Positions 9,299 to 21,199 of a stretch of 64,000 nt of DNA are shown here, piece by piece; the stretch's first letter is position 1; the number at the start of each line of letters is the position of its first letter. The translations under genes were made by a program, and so were the position numbers. The notes under the pieces were generated by a model. It did not search any database, was not told where the DNA came from, and worked only from the letters and a program-made list of their open reading frames with translations. Location of the stretch: the NCBI GenBank assembly GCA_032622095.1, contig CP136064.1:139147954-139211953 (forward strand). The letters are read 5' to 3'. This DNA is from Siphonodentalium dalli. Its lineage: Eukaryota; Mollusca; Scaphopoda; Gadilida; Siphonodentaliidae.

Positions 9299-9306
9299 CC
9301 GCATAG

Positions 9307-9440
9307 AGGTCTGTCATCACCAAATTCACCCTCTGGGGACCTTATTCTGTTTAGGCCTTAGCAGAATGAGGTCCCCAGAGGGTAAATTTGGTGATGCTAG
9401 CATGCTCTGCGGGATAGCATCACTAAATTCACTGCAGACT
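9307..9440. repeat. Right half of interrupted palindrome plus a second palindromic copy
   Basis: After the hAT target duplication comes the complementary arm (tcaccaaattcaccctctgg, then ggacct) and, from about 9360, another forward arm (gaatgaggtccccagagggt), a middle with gctagcatgctctgcgggatag, and a partial return arm (catcactaaattcac). The gaggtccccagaggg module is therefore present at least three times between 8350 and 9440. Confidence 0.7.
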
Positions 9441-9984
9441 CAGACCATTCAATTTCAACATATCTATTAGAAACATATGGAGCTTAAAATTGACCAAAGA
9501 CTCATGAATGGATCTTCAGACACCGCAATTGGTCTCTTGGAGGTAAATTTTTCTGTAAGGCTGGCTACCTGCAATATGAAAATCACACCAAAAACAGTGG
9601 ACAGTGCATGGAACAATATAGTGACTGTTGGAACACTGCATTGATTTGAACATTTTAAAAAAGCACCTCTCCTCCATTCAGTTCATGCCCAGTCACCCAT
9701 AAAAACACTCGCAGAACCATGCTTCGCACATATTGTGTCCCCAGTACTAATACTCATTTATGGGAATTTTCATCGAAATCCATCCAATATATCGGGAAAT
9801 ATTACCCAATATATTAGGGGGGACTTTGTTTTTTTTCTTCAGGTATTTACATTGTTACCAGACCTACCAATGCATTGCATAATCAATAGAGTTATTCCTC
9901 TTGAACTGATGATGCACAAATATTTTTAAAATTGAATCAATGTGATTAATCCTAGATTAATCCTGTATTGATCATACAGTTTCG
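9441..9984. other. No recognisable gene or repeat
   Basis: The sequence is AT-rich and of mixed character. A 64-codon open stretch (9735-9929) has no recognisable features. A small direct repeat of attaatcct occurs near 9946-9965, just before the tandem array. Confidence 0.5.
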
Positions 9985-9989
9985 AAACT

Positions 9990-10915
9990 TTGGGGCATTG
10001 TTACTGACATATTGGAGATGTGTAACATTTATATAGGGTTCAGAAAAACTCATTTTTATTAGAGTTATGGGCTTTTTTCAACTTAGAAGTTTTTTGTCAA
10101 ATGTGGATTCTCATAAAAATGTTTTTGAGTACCTTCTGACATGGTGTAATCAACTCCTCCTACAATTTTGATCCTAAAGATTTGAAACTTCAGAATATAG
10201 TTGTCCATATATTGAAGATGTGCAACATGTATATAGATAACGGAAAAATTATTTTTGACAAGAGTTATTAACCCTTTTCGACTTAAAGAAAATTTCCACT
10301 TTTTTTTTTTAATTCTCAGTATGAGGGTACCTTCGTGGTGTAATCAACTCCTACAGTTTTCATCCTAGAGACTTGAAACTTCAGACTACTGTTGCCCATA
10401 CATTCAAGATGTACAACATGCATATATATGACGGAAAAAGTTTTTTTGACAAGAGTTATTAACCCTTTTCAACTTAGATAATTTCAACATTTTTTATAAT
10501 TCTCAGTATGAGGGTACCTTCGTGGTGTAATCAACTCCTTCTACAGTTTTCATCCTAGAGACTTGAAACTTCAGATTAGTGTTGCCCATACATTCAAGAT
10601 GTGCAACATGTATATAGATGACGGAAATTTTTTTTTTGACAAGAGTTATTAACCCTTTTCGACTTAGAAAATTTCAACATTTTTTTATAATTCTCAGTAT
10701 GAGGGTACCTTCGTGTTGTAATCAACTCCTCCTACAATTTTGATCCTAGAGATTTTAAACTTCACAATATTGTTGTCCATATATTGAAGATGTGCAACAT
10801 GTATATAGATGATAGAAAAATTATTTTTGACAAGAGTTATTAACCCTTTTCGACTTAGAAGAAAATTTCAACATTTTTTATAATTTTCAGTATGAGGGTA
10901 TCTTCATGGGAGTCC
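9990..10915. repeat. ~190 bp tandem array, about 4.8 units
   Basis: The landmark catayatts-aagatgt recurs at 10008, 10206, 10397, 10587 and 10778, i.e. spacings of 198, 191, 190 and 191 bp. Each unit contains gacaagagttattaaccc, ctcagtatgagggtacctt, gtgtaatcaactcct and tgaaacttcaga-like words in the same order. The first unit is the most divergent. Helentron-derived non-autonomous elements in molluscs often carry tandem cores of this size, but no ends were recognised here. Confidence 0.85.
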
Positions 10916-11188
10916 ACTGCGAACCGTTTGAGGTTCGATTAGATTTGAAACAGCTGTGATGATTCAGTCCAGTTCGAAACCTTAGGCAGAATTTGTTTAT
11001 ATCGAACCTTTTCGTTAGTTCCGCAAAATGAGCAAATCTAGCATAGTAGGAATTATTTATTGTAAATATACAGTATATTAAAGCCACATGGCGGTGTGCG
11101 CTCCAAAATACGCAAAATAGTATTCACTTTTGAAATTTTCCTGGTTCGAAAATAGGTAGATAGGTGCTTATGCTACCCTTATTATTAA
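10916..11188. other. No recognisable gene
   Basis: A transition from the tandem array to the second copy of the dispersed repeat; no coding or RNA signal seen. Confidence 0.45.
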
Positions 11189-11733
11189 TTTCAGTCTGAT
11201 GTAGCGCTTTGAATAGAACAGAACGGTGTAAAGTTGTACTGGTGCAATGAAGAGGATGGAGTGCTTTGATGAATACCAATCTTCTTCAACACAGAAAGTT
11301 TTTTAATGTTCACATGAAAACAACTGAAAAAGGAGGATGATCACTGGAAATTCAACAATTATCAGTGACCTGATGTTTCTAACAACATTAATTCCCTTTG
11401 GAAATGGGAATGAATGTATATTATGATCAGCATTGTTATGCCCTTGACACTCCGCAGGATTCGGCGGATATATAATGGAGACTTCCATCTGTCCATCTTT
11501 CTGTCCGTCTGTAACAAACTTTTCACAACACAGCTCAAGTATCGATAGTCCTAGTTGGATAGCAGATCAGCAGTGTTTACTGTCATAACAACCTGTTTCT
11601 GAATCAAGCCTTGAAATAATGTGCCTGTCATTTGCAGAATGAGGTCCCCAGAGGGTGAATTTAGTGACGCTATCCCGCATAGTAGGCTAGCATCACCAAA
11701 TTCACCCTCTGGGGACCTCATTCTGCAAATGAC
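11189..11733 (+). repeat. Dispersed repeat, copy 2, without the hAT insertion
   Basis: Directly repeats 7928-8407 about 3.26 kb downstream, with small indels (for example an extra block near 11350-11400 and a gaatcaagccttgaaataat block near 11601). It ends in an uninterrupted palindrome (11627-11733), giving the unoccupied version of the site hit by the hAT MITE in copy 1. Confidence 0.8.
11627..11733. repeat. 107 bp palindrome with ~46 bp arms
   Basis: The left arm starts gtcatttgcagaatgaggtc (11627) and the right arm ends with its complement, gacctcattctgcaaatgac (11714-11733). The arms pair over about 46 bp with a few mismatches, leaving a short apex around ccgcatagtagg. It would form a strong cruciform or RNA hairpin. 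No coding capacity. Confidence 0.85.
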
Positions 11734-12074
11734 CGACACACTATAACCAGGCTTGTATGTGTTGCCACTATTTGATACATGTATTCTTGAAATATTATAT
11801 TTATTTATGTTATTAATTCCATTGTTGAATCATTGATTTACCTTACATAAATGATACAACTTCAAAGCCTGTGTATTCTCTTCTCTGGTTTGAGTTGCTG
11901 TTAGCATTTACATGATTTATGACGGTGTGATTACAAGTTCAAACTACATGCAACCATGCTGGATGGATGAAGTTCTTCATTAAAATTATATATATTGATG
12001 TAAGTGTATATTTTCAGACATGTTAGGGGTGAGCAATAACACTCAAATTGATGCTTGTCATGCGGCACAGCATG
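11734..12074. other. AT-rich intergenic sequence
   Basis: I see no gene, RNA or strong repeat in this ~340 bp stretch. Confidence 0.45.
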
Positions 12075-12295
12075 CAGCAAACACGAGCTAGGTATTATCT
12101 GTCAAATTTACAAATGAAACTCAAAAATGAATAGTACATGTATTTTGACTCTAGAAAGTGAATCAAATTTCTAGATTGAACTGGATTGAATCAAATTTCT
12201 AGAATCGACATGCATGTAGTTTTACTAGCATTCCAACTAGATATTAATCTTCAATGTTTTAAAATAAGTAAATTGTAATTTTTTTTTGCGTTACT
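12075..12295 (-). repeat. Right arm of the ~220 bp inverted-repeat pair
   Basis: Reverse complement of 7101-7320 with small differences, for example one extra aattgaactgg-type segment between the two tctagaaa blocks. See the left arm for alternatives. Confidence 0.7.
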
Positions 12296-12320
12296 CTGTC
12301 ATAGATCGTACAGCTATGTC

Positions 12321-12751
12321 CAGGGTTTGCGCTGCCATTTGCCAATGTCAAAAATAAATCTCATTTGGCAAACACTATTTTCATTGAGCAAATAACACTG
12401 CCAATACATTCTCTTATATATGCCAGTGTCCCATATGGCACCTCACATATAATGCATTGCCCTAACAATATTTACTTGTCCTTATAAGCCAATGCATTCT
12501 CTAATATATGTGAGGATCCCTACAGGAGATTAGCATATATCAGAGAATGCACTGACAAATGAGCTTTAATGCAGCACGGGCGCATCTCCTGTTATGAAAG
12601 CTTTATTAATGTCAAAAGTCCTTCAATTGATTGTCAAAATGTAGGGCCCAATTGACAATATTGCCCTGATAGCATTTGGCAATTTCTAAAAGAATTTGGC
12701 AAAAAAAAAATTCATTTGGCAAATGTAATATTGGTTTCAGCGCGGACCCTG
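12321..12751. mobile_element. hAT-like MITE, 431 bp, imperfect flanking duplication
   Basis: The terminal inverted repeats are cagggtttgcgctg (12321-12334) and cagcgcggaccctg (12738-12751), 12 of 14 positions complementary. Flanking octamers gctatgtc (12313-12320) and gttatctc (12752-12759) agree at 6 of 8 positions, consistent with an aged 8 bp duplication. Both subterminal zones repeat catttggcaaa-type words, as in hAT ends. The middle has an inverted aatgcattctctaatatat-type palindrome. No ORF. Confidence 0.65.
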
Positions 12752-13076
12752 GTTATCTCCAAGTGAGTTTGAACCCTCAGGTATTTCCTACTCATATACA
12801 TCCACGAAAAGTTAGTTTTATGCACTTACCGCTATTTTTGTCCGACCTTGACCTTGACCGTCGCCAGTAATTTTGTTGCAAAAAATAGTTTGTCCTAATT
12901 TGACCAAACTCACAGGGTGGTATCGCATGGCAAAGACGATTAAGATGCAATATAAAGTAGGTCAATCGGTCAAAAAATGGCGGAGTAATGGCGGATTGAT
13001 TTTAGCCACATTTAAACTAGATTGAACTTTTATTGAGCTTGGACCTATTATGGGTCAAAAATTGATTGACCGATTA

Positions 13077-14234
13077 GAATGATTTTTGGTACATATATAG
13101 CGTTCGTCCTTAGCTATTAACCGGACTGGGTGTGAATTTTGTACGACATTGATCTTTGCACTAAACGCTCTTCATGTGTATTACTGTTGTGACCGTATCT
13201 CCTCCGGAACGGCTTGAGATATCGAGTTCGGACTTGCATTATTAGTTTCCTCCCATCAAGTGCTACAAACACGCGAAAAATGGTATGGATAGCACTTCCG
13301 GTTCGAAAGATCGGTATTGGTCGAAGAATCGGTTAACGCTCTTTGAAAAACTTTTTTCTTCTAAATTTGACCAAATTCTTAGGGCGGCATCGCTAGTCCG
13401 AGCTGAAGACAACGCCGTAAAAATTAGCGAAATCGACCAAAAACTTACGTCACAGCACCCGATTCAAATTTTGACTTTTGGGTATCCTGCAAGGTGCCGA
13501 CCTTGCCCTGATTTCTTTGAAAAAGGCGAATAGATCCAAAACGACTCTACCGATTGCCTTGATTTTTTGTACTAACATAGCTCCCGTCCGTCGCTATTGA
13601 CTGGACTGGGTGCGGAGTTCGTCCGACCTTGACCTTGGACGAAGAATCGGTTAACGAATGATTTTTGGTACATATATAGCGTTCGTCCTTAGCTATTAAC
13701 CGGACTGGGTGTGAATTTTGTACGACATTGATCTTTGCACTAAACGCTCTTCATGTGTATTACTGTTGTGACCGTATCTCCTCCGGAACGGCTTGAGATA
13801 TCGAGTTCGGACTTGCATTATTAGTTTCCTCCCATCAAGTGCTACAAACACGCGAAAAATGGTATGGATAGCACTTCCGGTTCGAAAGATCGGTATTGGT
13901 CGAAGAATCGGTTAACGCTCTTTGAAAAACTTTTTTCTTCTAAATTTGACCAAATTCTTAGGGCGGCATCGCTAGTCCGAGCTGAAGACAACGCCGTAAA
14001 AATTAGCGAAATCGACCAAAAACTTACGTCACAGCACCCGATTCAAATTTTGACTTTTGGGTATCCTGCAAGGTGCTCACCTTGCCCAGATTTCTTTGAA
14101 AAAGGCGAATAGATCCAAAACGACTCTACCGATTGCCTTGATTTTTTGTACTAACATAGCTCCCGTCCGTCGCTATTGACTGGACTGGGTGCGGAGTTCG
14201 TCCGACCTTGACCTTGGACGAAGAATCGGTTAAC
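13077..14234. repeat. Two tandem 579 bp subunits inside repeat A
   Basis: Each subunit starts gaatgatttttggtacatat (13077 and 13656) and ends in cgaagaatcggttaac. Repeat A copies 1-3 have two subunits, while the copy near 59089 has three. Subunits differ in the hairpin loop (gccg versus gctc) and the following base (ccctg versus cccag). Confidence 0.9.
13489..13506. other. Representative satellite hairpin with variable loop
   Basis: The stem gcaaggt / accttgc (7 bp) encloses the loop gccg. The same stem recurs in almost every ~318 bp monomer, but the loop differs: gctc at 14068, gcca at 14386, gtgc in the next monomer, ggga near 20628, gcaa near 21498, gcta near 21816, gttg near 24078, gatgg near 43999, and others. 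The last stem pair alternates T-A and T-G, so pairing is kept. Confidence 0.8.
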
Positions 14235-15040
14235 GCTCTTTGAAAAACTTTTTTCTTCTGAATTTGACCAAATTCATAGGGCGGGATCGCTAGTCCAAAC
14301 TGAAGACAGCGCCGTAAAAATTAGCGCAATCGACCTAAAACTGACGTCACAGCACCCGATTCAAATTTTGACTTTTGGGTATCCTGCAAGGTGCCAACCT
14401 TGCCCTGATTTCTTTGAAAAAGGCGCATAGATCCAAAACGACTCGATCGATTGCCTTCATTTTTTGTACTAACATAGCTCCCGCCCTTGGCTATTGACTG
14501 GACTGGGTGTGGAGTTCGTCCGACCTTGACCTTGGACGAAGAATCGGTTAGCGCTCTTTGAAAAACCTTTTTCTACTGAATTTGACCAAATTCATAGGGC
14601 GGCATCGCTAGTCCGAACTGAAGACAACGTCGTAAAAAATAGCGCAATCGACCAAAAACTGACGTCACAGCACCCGATTCAAATTTTGACGTGTGGGTAT
14701 CCTGCAAGGTGTGCGCCTTGTCCTGATTTCTTTGAAAAAGACGAATAGATCCAAAACGACTCTACCGATTGCCTTGATTTTACGTACGTACATAGCTCCC
14801 GTCCTTGGCTATTGACTGGACTGGGTGCGGAGTTCGTCCGACCTTGACCTTGGCACAAAACGCTCTTCATGTTGATTACTGTTGTGTGCGCATCTCCTCC
14901 AGAACGGCTTAAGATATCGAGTTCGGACTTGCTCTATTAGCTTCGTTTTCTCATGCGCTACACACGGACACAAAATGGTTCACCTTGGTAAACATTGAAG
15001 TATCGAAATTGCAGTGCAATTTCAATTTCATTCTAGTTAT

Positions 15041-15226
15041 TATACTTCAATGTGTTAACATTGAAGTATATTGTAATTCTTATTTTTATTTTTATTTATT
15101 ATACTTCAATGTGTTAACATTGAAGTATATTGTAATTCTTATTTTTATTATACTTCAATGTGTTAACATTGAAGTATATTGTAATTCTTATTTTTATTTT
15201 TTTTTATTATTATTATTATTATTATA
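15041..15226. repeat. Palindromic minisatellite plus ATT microsatellite
   Basis: Three units each contain the perfect 12 bp inverted repeat atacttcaatgt / acattgaagtat with a 4 nt loop gtta, then attgtaattcttattttta. An (ATT)n run and ataaaa follow. Just upstream (near 15004-15022) is a second palindrome, gaaattgca-g-tgcaatttc. The same arrangement with one to three units recurs near 18003, 20875, 24907, 30450, 32374, 44531, 45673, 47294, 51682, 53435, 61629 and 63254. Confidence 0.9.
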
Positions 15227-15743
15227 AAACACCTTTAATCTCAGAAACCGCCAGGTCGATTGATTTGATATTTCCTACACATATACATACACGAAAAGTT
15301 AGTTTTATGCACTTACCGCTATTTTTGTATGACCTTGACCTTTGCACTAAACGCTCTTCATGTGTATTACTGTTGTGCACGTATCTCCTCCGGAAGGGCT
15401 TGAGCTATCGAGTTCGGACTTGCATTATTTGTTTCCTCTCATCATGTGCTACAAACACGCGAAAAAATGGTATGGATAGCACTTCCGGTTCTAAAGTTCG
15501 GTATGGTCGAACGCTCTTTAAAAAACTTTTTTCTTCTGAATTTGACCAAATTCACAGGGCGGCATCGCTAGTCCGAACTGAAGACAACGCCGTAAAAATT
15601 AGCGGAATCGACCAAAAACTGACGTCACAGCACCCGATTCAAATTTTGACTTTTGGGTATCCTGCAAGGTGCCAGCCTTGCCCTGATTTCTTTGAAAAAG
15701 GCGAATAGATCCAAAACGACTGAACCGATTGCCTTGATTTTGA

Positions 15744-18705
15744 TATTTCCTACTCATATACATCCACGAAAAGTTAGTTTTATGCACTTACCGCTATTTT
15801 TGTCCGACCTTGACCTTGACCGTCGCCAGTAATTTTGTTGCAAAAAATAGTTTGTCCTAATTTGACCAAACTCACAGGGTGGTATCGCATGGCAAAGACG
15901 ATTAAGATGCAATATAAAGTAGGTCAATCGGTCAAAAAATGGCGGAGTAATGGCGGATTGATTTTAGCCACATTTAAACTAGATTGAACTTTTATTGAGC
16001 TTGGACCTATTATGGGTCAAAAATTGATTGACCGATTAGAATGATTTTTGGTACATATATAGCGTTCGTCCTTAGCTATTAACCGGACTGGGTGTGAATT
16101 TTGTACGACATTGATCTTTGCACTAAACGCTCTTCATGTGTATTACTGTTGTGACCGTATCTCCTCCGGAACGGCTTGAGATATCGAGTTCGGACTTGCA
16201 TTATTAGTTTCCTCCCATCAAGTGCTACAAACACGCGAAAAATGGTATGGATAGCACTTCCGGTTCGAAAGATCGGTATTGGTCGAAGAATCGGTTAACG
16301 CTCTTTGAAAAACTTTTTTCTTCTAAATTTGACCAAATTCTTAGGGCGGCATCGCTAGTCCGAGCTGAAGACAACGCCGTAAAAATTAGCGAAATCGACC
16401 AAAAACTTACGTCACAGCACCCGATTCAAATTTTGACTTTTGGGTATCCTGCAAGGTGCCGACCTTGCCCTGATTTCTTTGAAAAAGGCGAATAGATCCA
16501 AAACGACTCTACCGATTGCCTTGATTTTTTGTACTAACATAGCTCCCGTCCGTCGCTATTGACTGGACTGGGTGCGGAGTTCGTCCGACCTTGACCTTGG
16601 ACGAAGAATCGGTTAACGAATGATTTTTGGTACATATATAGCGTTCGTCCTTAGCTATTAACCGGACTGGGTGTGAATTTTGTACGACATTGATCTTTGC
16701 ACTAAACGCTCTTCATGTGTATTACTGTTGTGACCGTATCTCCTCCGGAACGGCTTGAGATATCGAGTTCGGACTTGCATTATTAGTTTCCTCCCATCAA
16801 GTGCTACAAACACGCGAAAAATGGTATGGATAGCACTTCCGGTTCGAAAGATCGGTATTGGTCGAAGAATCGGTTAACGCTCTTTGAAAAACTTTTTTCT
16901 TCTAAATTTGACCAAATTCTTAGGGCGGCATCGCTAGTCCGAGCTGAAGACAACGCCGTAAAAATTAGCGAAATCGACCAAAAACTTACGTCACAGCACC
17001 CGATTCAAATTTTGACTTTTGGGTATCCTGCAAGGTGCTCACCTTGCCCAGATTTCTTTGAAAAAGGCGAATAGATCCAAAACGACTCTACCGATTGCCT
17101 TGATTTTTTGTACTAACATAGCTCCCGTCCGTCGCTATTGACTGGACTGGGTGCGGAGTTCGTCCGACCTTGACCTTGGACGAAGAATCGGTTAACGCTC
17201 TTTGAAAAACTTTTTTCTTCTGAATTTGACCAAATTCATAGGGCGGGATCGCTAGTCCAAACTGAAGACAGCGCCGTAAAAATTAGCGCAATCGACCTAA
17301 AACTGACGTCACAGCACCCGATTCAAATTTTGACTTTTGGGTATCCTGCAAGGTGCCAACCTTGCCCTGATTTCTTTGAAAAAGGCGCATAGATCCAAAA
17401 CGACTCGATCGATTGCCTTCATTTTTTGTACTAACATAGCTCCCGCCCTTGGCTATTGACTGGACTGGGTGTGGAGTTCGTCCGACCTTGACCTTGGACG
17501 AAGAATCGGTTAGCGCTCTTTGAAAAACCTTTTTCTACTGAATTTGACCAAATTCATAGGGCGGCATCGCTAGTCCGAACTGAAGACAACGTCGTAAAAA
17601 ATAGCGCAATCGACCAAAAACTGACGTCACAGCACCCGATTCAAATTTTGACGTGTGGGTATCCTGCAAGGTGTGCGCCTTGTCCTGATTTCTTTGAAAA
17701 AGACGAATAGATCCAAAACGACTCTACCGATTGCCTTGATTTTACGTACGTACATAGCTCCCGTCCTTGGCTATTGACTGGACTGGGTGCGGAGTTCGTC
17801 CGACCTTGACCTTGGCACAAAACGCTCTTCATGTTGATTACTGTTGTGTGCGCATCTCCTCCAGAACGGCTTAAGATATCGAGTTCGGACTTGCTCTATT
17901 AGCTTCGTTTTCTCATGCGCTACACACGGACACAAAATGGTTCACCTTGGTAAACATTGAAGTATCGAAATTGCAGTGCAATTTCAATTTCATTCTAGTT
18001 ATTATACTTCAATGTGTTAACATTGAAGTATATTGTAATTCTTATTTTTATTTTTATTTATTATACTTCAATGTGTTAACATTGAAGTATATTGTAATTC
18101 TTATTTTTATTATACTTCAATGTGTTAACATTGAAGTATATTGTAATTCTTATTTTTATTTTTTTTTATTATTATTATTATTATTATAAAACACCTTTAA
18201 TCTCAGAAACCGCCAGGTCGATTGATTTGATATTTCCTACACATATACATACACGAAAAGTTAGTTTTATGCACTTACCGCTATTTTTGTATGACCTTGA
18301 CCTTTGCACTAAACGCTCTTCATGTGTATTACTGTTGTGCACGTATCTCCTCCGGAAGGGCTTGAGCTATCGAGTTCGGACTTGCATTATTTGTTTCCTC
18401 TCATCATGTGCTACAAACACGCGAAAAAATGGTATGGATAGCACTTCCGGTTCTAAAGTTCGGTATGGTCGAACGCTCTTTAAAAAACTTTTTTCTTCTG
18501 AATTTGACCAAATTCACAGGGCGGCATCGCTAGTCCGAACTGAAGACAACGCCGTAAAAATTAGCGGAATCGACCAAAAACTGACGTCACAGCACCCGAT
18601 TCAAATTTTGACTTTTGGGTATCCTGCAAGGTGCCAGCCTTGCCCTGATTTCTTTGAAAAAGGCGAATAGATCCAAAACGACTGAACCGATTGCCTTGAT
18701 TTTGA
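15744..18705. repeat. Higher-order repeat A, copy 2 (2,962 bp)
   Basis: Tandem duplicate of 12782-15743 with all landmarks offset by 2,962 bp and no difference noticed in the segments compared. Confidence 0.92.
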
Positions 18706-20541
18706 TATTTCCTACTCATATACATCCACGAAAAGTTAGTTTTATGCACTTACCGCTATTTTTGTCCGACCTTGACCTTGACCGTCGCCAGTAATTTTGT
18801 TGCAAAAAATAGTTTGTCCTAATTTGACCAAACTCACAGGGTGGTATCGCATGGCAAAGACGATTAAGATGCAATATAAAGTAGGTCAATCGGTCAAAAA
18901 ATGGCGGAGTAATGGCGGATTGATTTTAGCCACATTTAAACTAGATTGAACTTTTATTGAGCTTGGACCTATTATGGGTCAAAAATTGATTGACCGATTA
19001 GAATGATTTTTGGTACATATATAGCGTTCGTCCTTAGCTATTAACCGGACTGGGTGTGAATTTTGTACGACATTGATCTTTGCACTAAACGCTCTTCATG
19101 TGTATTACTGTTGTGACCGTATCTCCTCCGGAACGGCTTGAGATATCGAGTTCGGACTTGCATTATTAGTTTCCTCCCATCAAGTGCTACAAACACGCGA
19201 AAAATGGTATGGATAGCACTTCCGGTTCGAAAGATCGGTATTGGTCGAAGAATCGGTTAACGCTCTTTGAAAAACTTTTTTCTTCTAAATTTGACCAAAT
19301 TCTTAGGGCGGCATCGCTAGTCCGAGCTGAAGACAACGCCGTAAAAATTAGCGAAATCGACCAAAAACTTACGTCACAGCACCCGATTCAAATTTTGACT
19401 TTTGGGTATCCTGCAAGGTGCCGACCTTGCCCTGATTTCTTTGAAAAAGGCGAATAGATCCAAAACGACTCTACCGATTGCCTTGATTTTTTGTACTAAC
19501 ATAGCTCCCGTCCGTCGCTATTGACTGGACTGGGTGCGGAGTTCGTCCGACCTTGACCTTGGACGAAGAATCGGTTAACGAATGATTTTTGGTACATATA
19601 TAGCGTTCGTCCTTAGCTATTAACCGGACTGGGTGTGAATTTTGTACGACATTGATCTTTGCACTAAACGCTCTTCATGTGTATTACTGTTGTGACCGTA
19701 TCTCCTCCGGAACGGCTTGAGATATCGAGTTCGGACTTGCATTATTAGTTTCCTCCCATCAAGTGCTACAAACACGCGAAAAATGGTATGGATAGCACTT
19801 CCGGTTCGAAAGATCGGTATTGGTCGAAGAATCGGTTAACGCTCTTTGAAAAACTTTTTTCTTCTAAATTTGACCAAATTCTTAGGGCGGCATCGCTAGT
19901 CCGAGCTGAAGACAACGCCGTAAAAATTAGCGAAATCGACCAAAAACTTACGTCACAGCACCCGATTCAAATTTTGACTTTTGGGTATCCTGCAAGGTGC
20001 TCACCTTGCCCAGATTTCTTTGAAAAAGGCGAATAGATCCAAAACGACTCTACCGATTGCCTTGATTTTTTGTACTAACATAGCTCCCGTCCGTCGCTAT
20101 TGACTGGACTGGGTGCGGAGTTCGTCCGACCTTGACCTTGGACGAAGAATCGGTTAACGCTCTTTGAAAAACTTTTTTCTTCTGAATTTGACCAAATTCA
20201 TAGGGCGGGATCGCTAGTCCAAACTGAAGACAGCGCCGTAAAAATTAGCGCAATCGACCTAAAACTGACGTCACAGCACCCGATTCAAATTTTGACTTTT
20301 GGGTATCCTGCAAGGTGCCAACCTTGCCCTGATTTCTTTGAAAAAGGCGCATAGATCCAAAACGACTCGATCGATTGCCTTCATTTTTTGTACTAACATA
20401 GCTCCCGCCCTTGGCTATTGACTGGACTGGGTGTGGAGTTCGTCCGACCTTGACCTTGGACGAAGAATCGGTTAGCGCTCTTTGAAAAACCTTTTTCTAC
20501 TGAATTTGACCAAATTCATAGGGCGGCATCGCTAGTCCGAA
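18706..20541. repeat. Higher-order repeat A, copy 3 (truncated)
   Basis: Follows copies 1 and 2 in phase (19209, 19788) through both 579 bp subunits and the next monomers, then departs around 20541 (gaacggaagacaacgcc versus gaactgaagacaacgtc), where different monomers and a minisatellite cluster (20873-21060) take over. Confidence 0.88.
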
Positions 20542-21199
20542 CGGAAGACAACGCCGTAAAAATTAGCGCAATCTACCAAAAACTGACGTCACAGCACCCG
20601 ATTCAAATTTTGACTTGTGGGTATCCTGCAAGGTGGGAGCCTTGCCCTGATTTCTTTGAAAAAGGCGAATAGATCCAAAACGACTCAACCGATTGCCTTG
20701 ATTTTGTGTACTAACATAGCTCCCGTCCTTGGCTATTGACTGGACTGGGTGCGGAGTTCGTCCGACCTTGACCTTGGACGAAGAATCGGTTAACGCTCTT
20801 TGAAAAACCTTTTTCTACTGAATTTGACCAAATTCATAGGGCGGCATCGCTAGTCCGAACTGAAGACAACGTATACTTCAATGTGTTAACATTGAAGTAT
20901 ATTGTAAATCTTATTTTTACTATTTATTATACTTCAATGTGTTAACATTGAAGTATATTGTAATTCTTATTTTTACTATTTATTATACTTCAATGTGTTA
21001 ACATTGAAGTATATTGTAATTCTTATTTTTTTCTTTCTTATTATTATTATTATTATTATAAAACACCTTATATCTCAGAAACCGCCAGGTCGATTGATTT
21101 GATATTTCCTACTCTTATACATACACGAAAAGTTAGTTTTATGCACTTTCCGTTATTTTTGTACGACCTTGACCTTTGCACTAAACGCTCTTCATGTGT

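Larger units (their letters stand above)
12782..15743. repeat. Higher-order repeat A, copy 1 (2,962 bp)
   Basis: Landmarks recur exactly 2,962 bp later (13285 to 16247, 13864 to 16826, 14679 to 17641, 15160 to 18122). In stretches compared by eye copies 1 and 2 show no difference. Content in order: tatttcctactcat start, a unique-looking ggcggagtaatggcggattg segment, two 579 bp subunits, two ~318 bp monomers, palindromic minisatellite, ATT microsatellite, module B. Confidence 0.92.
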
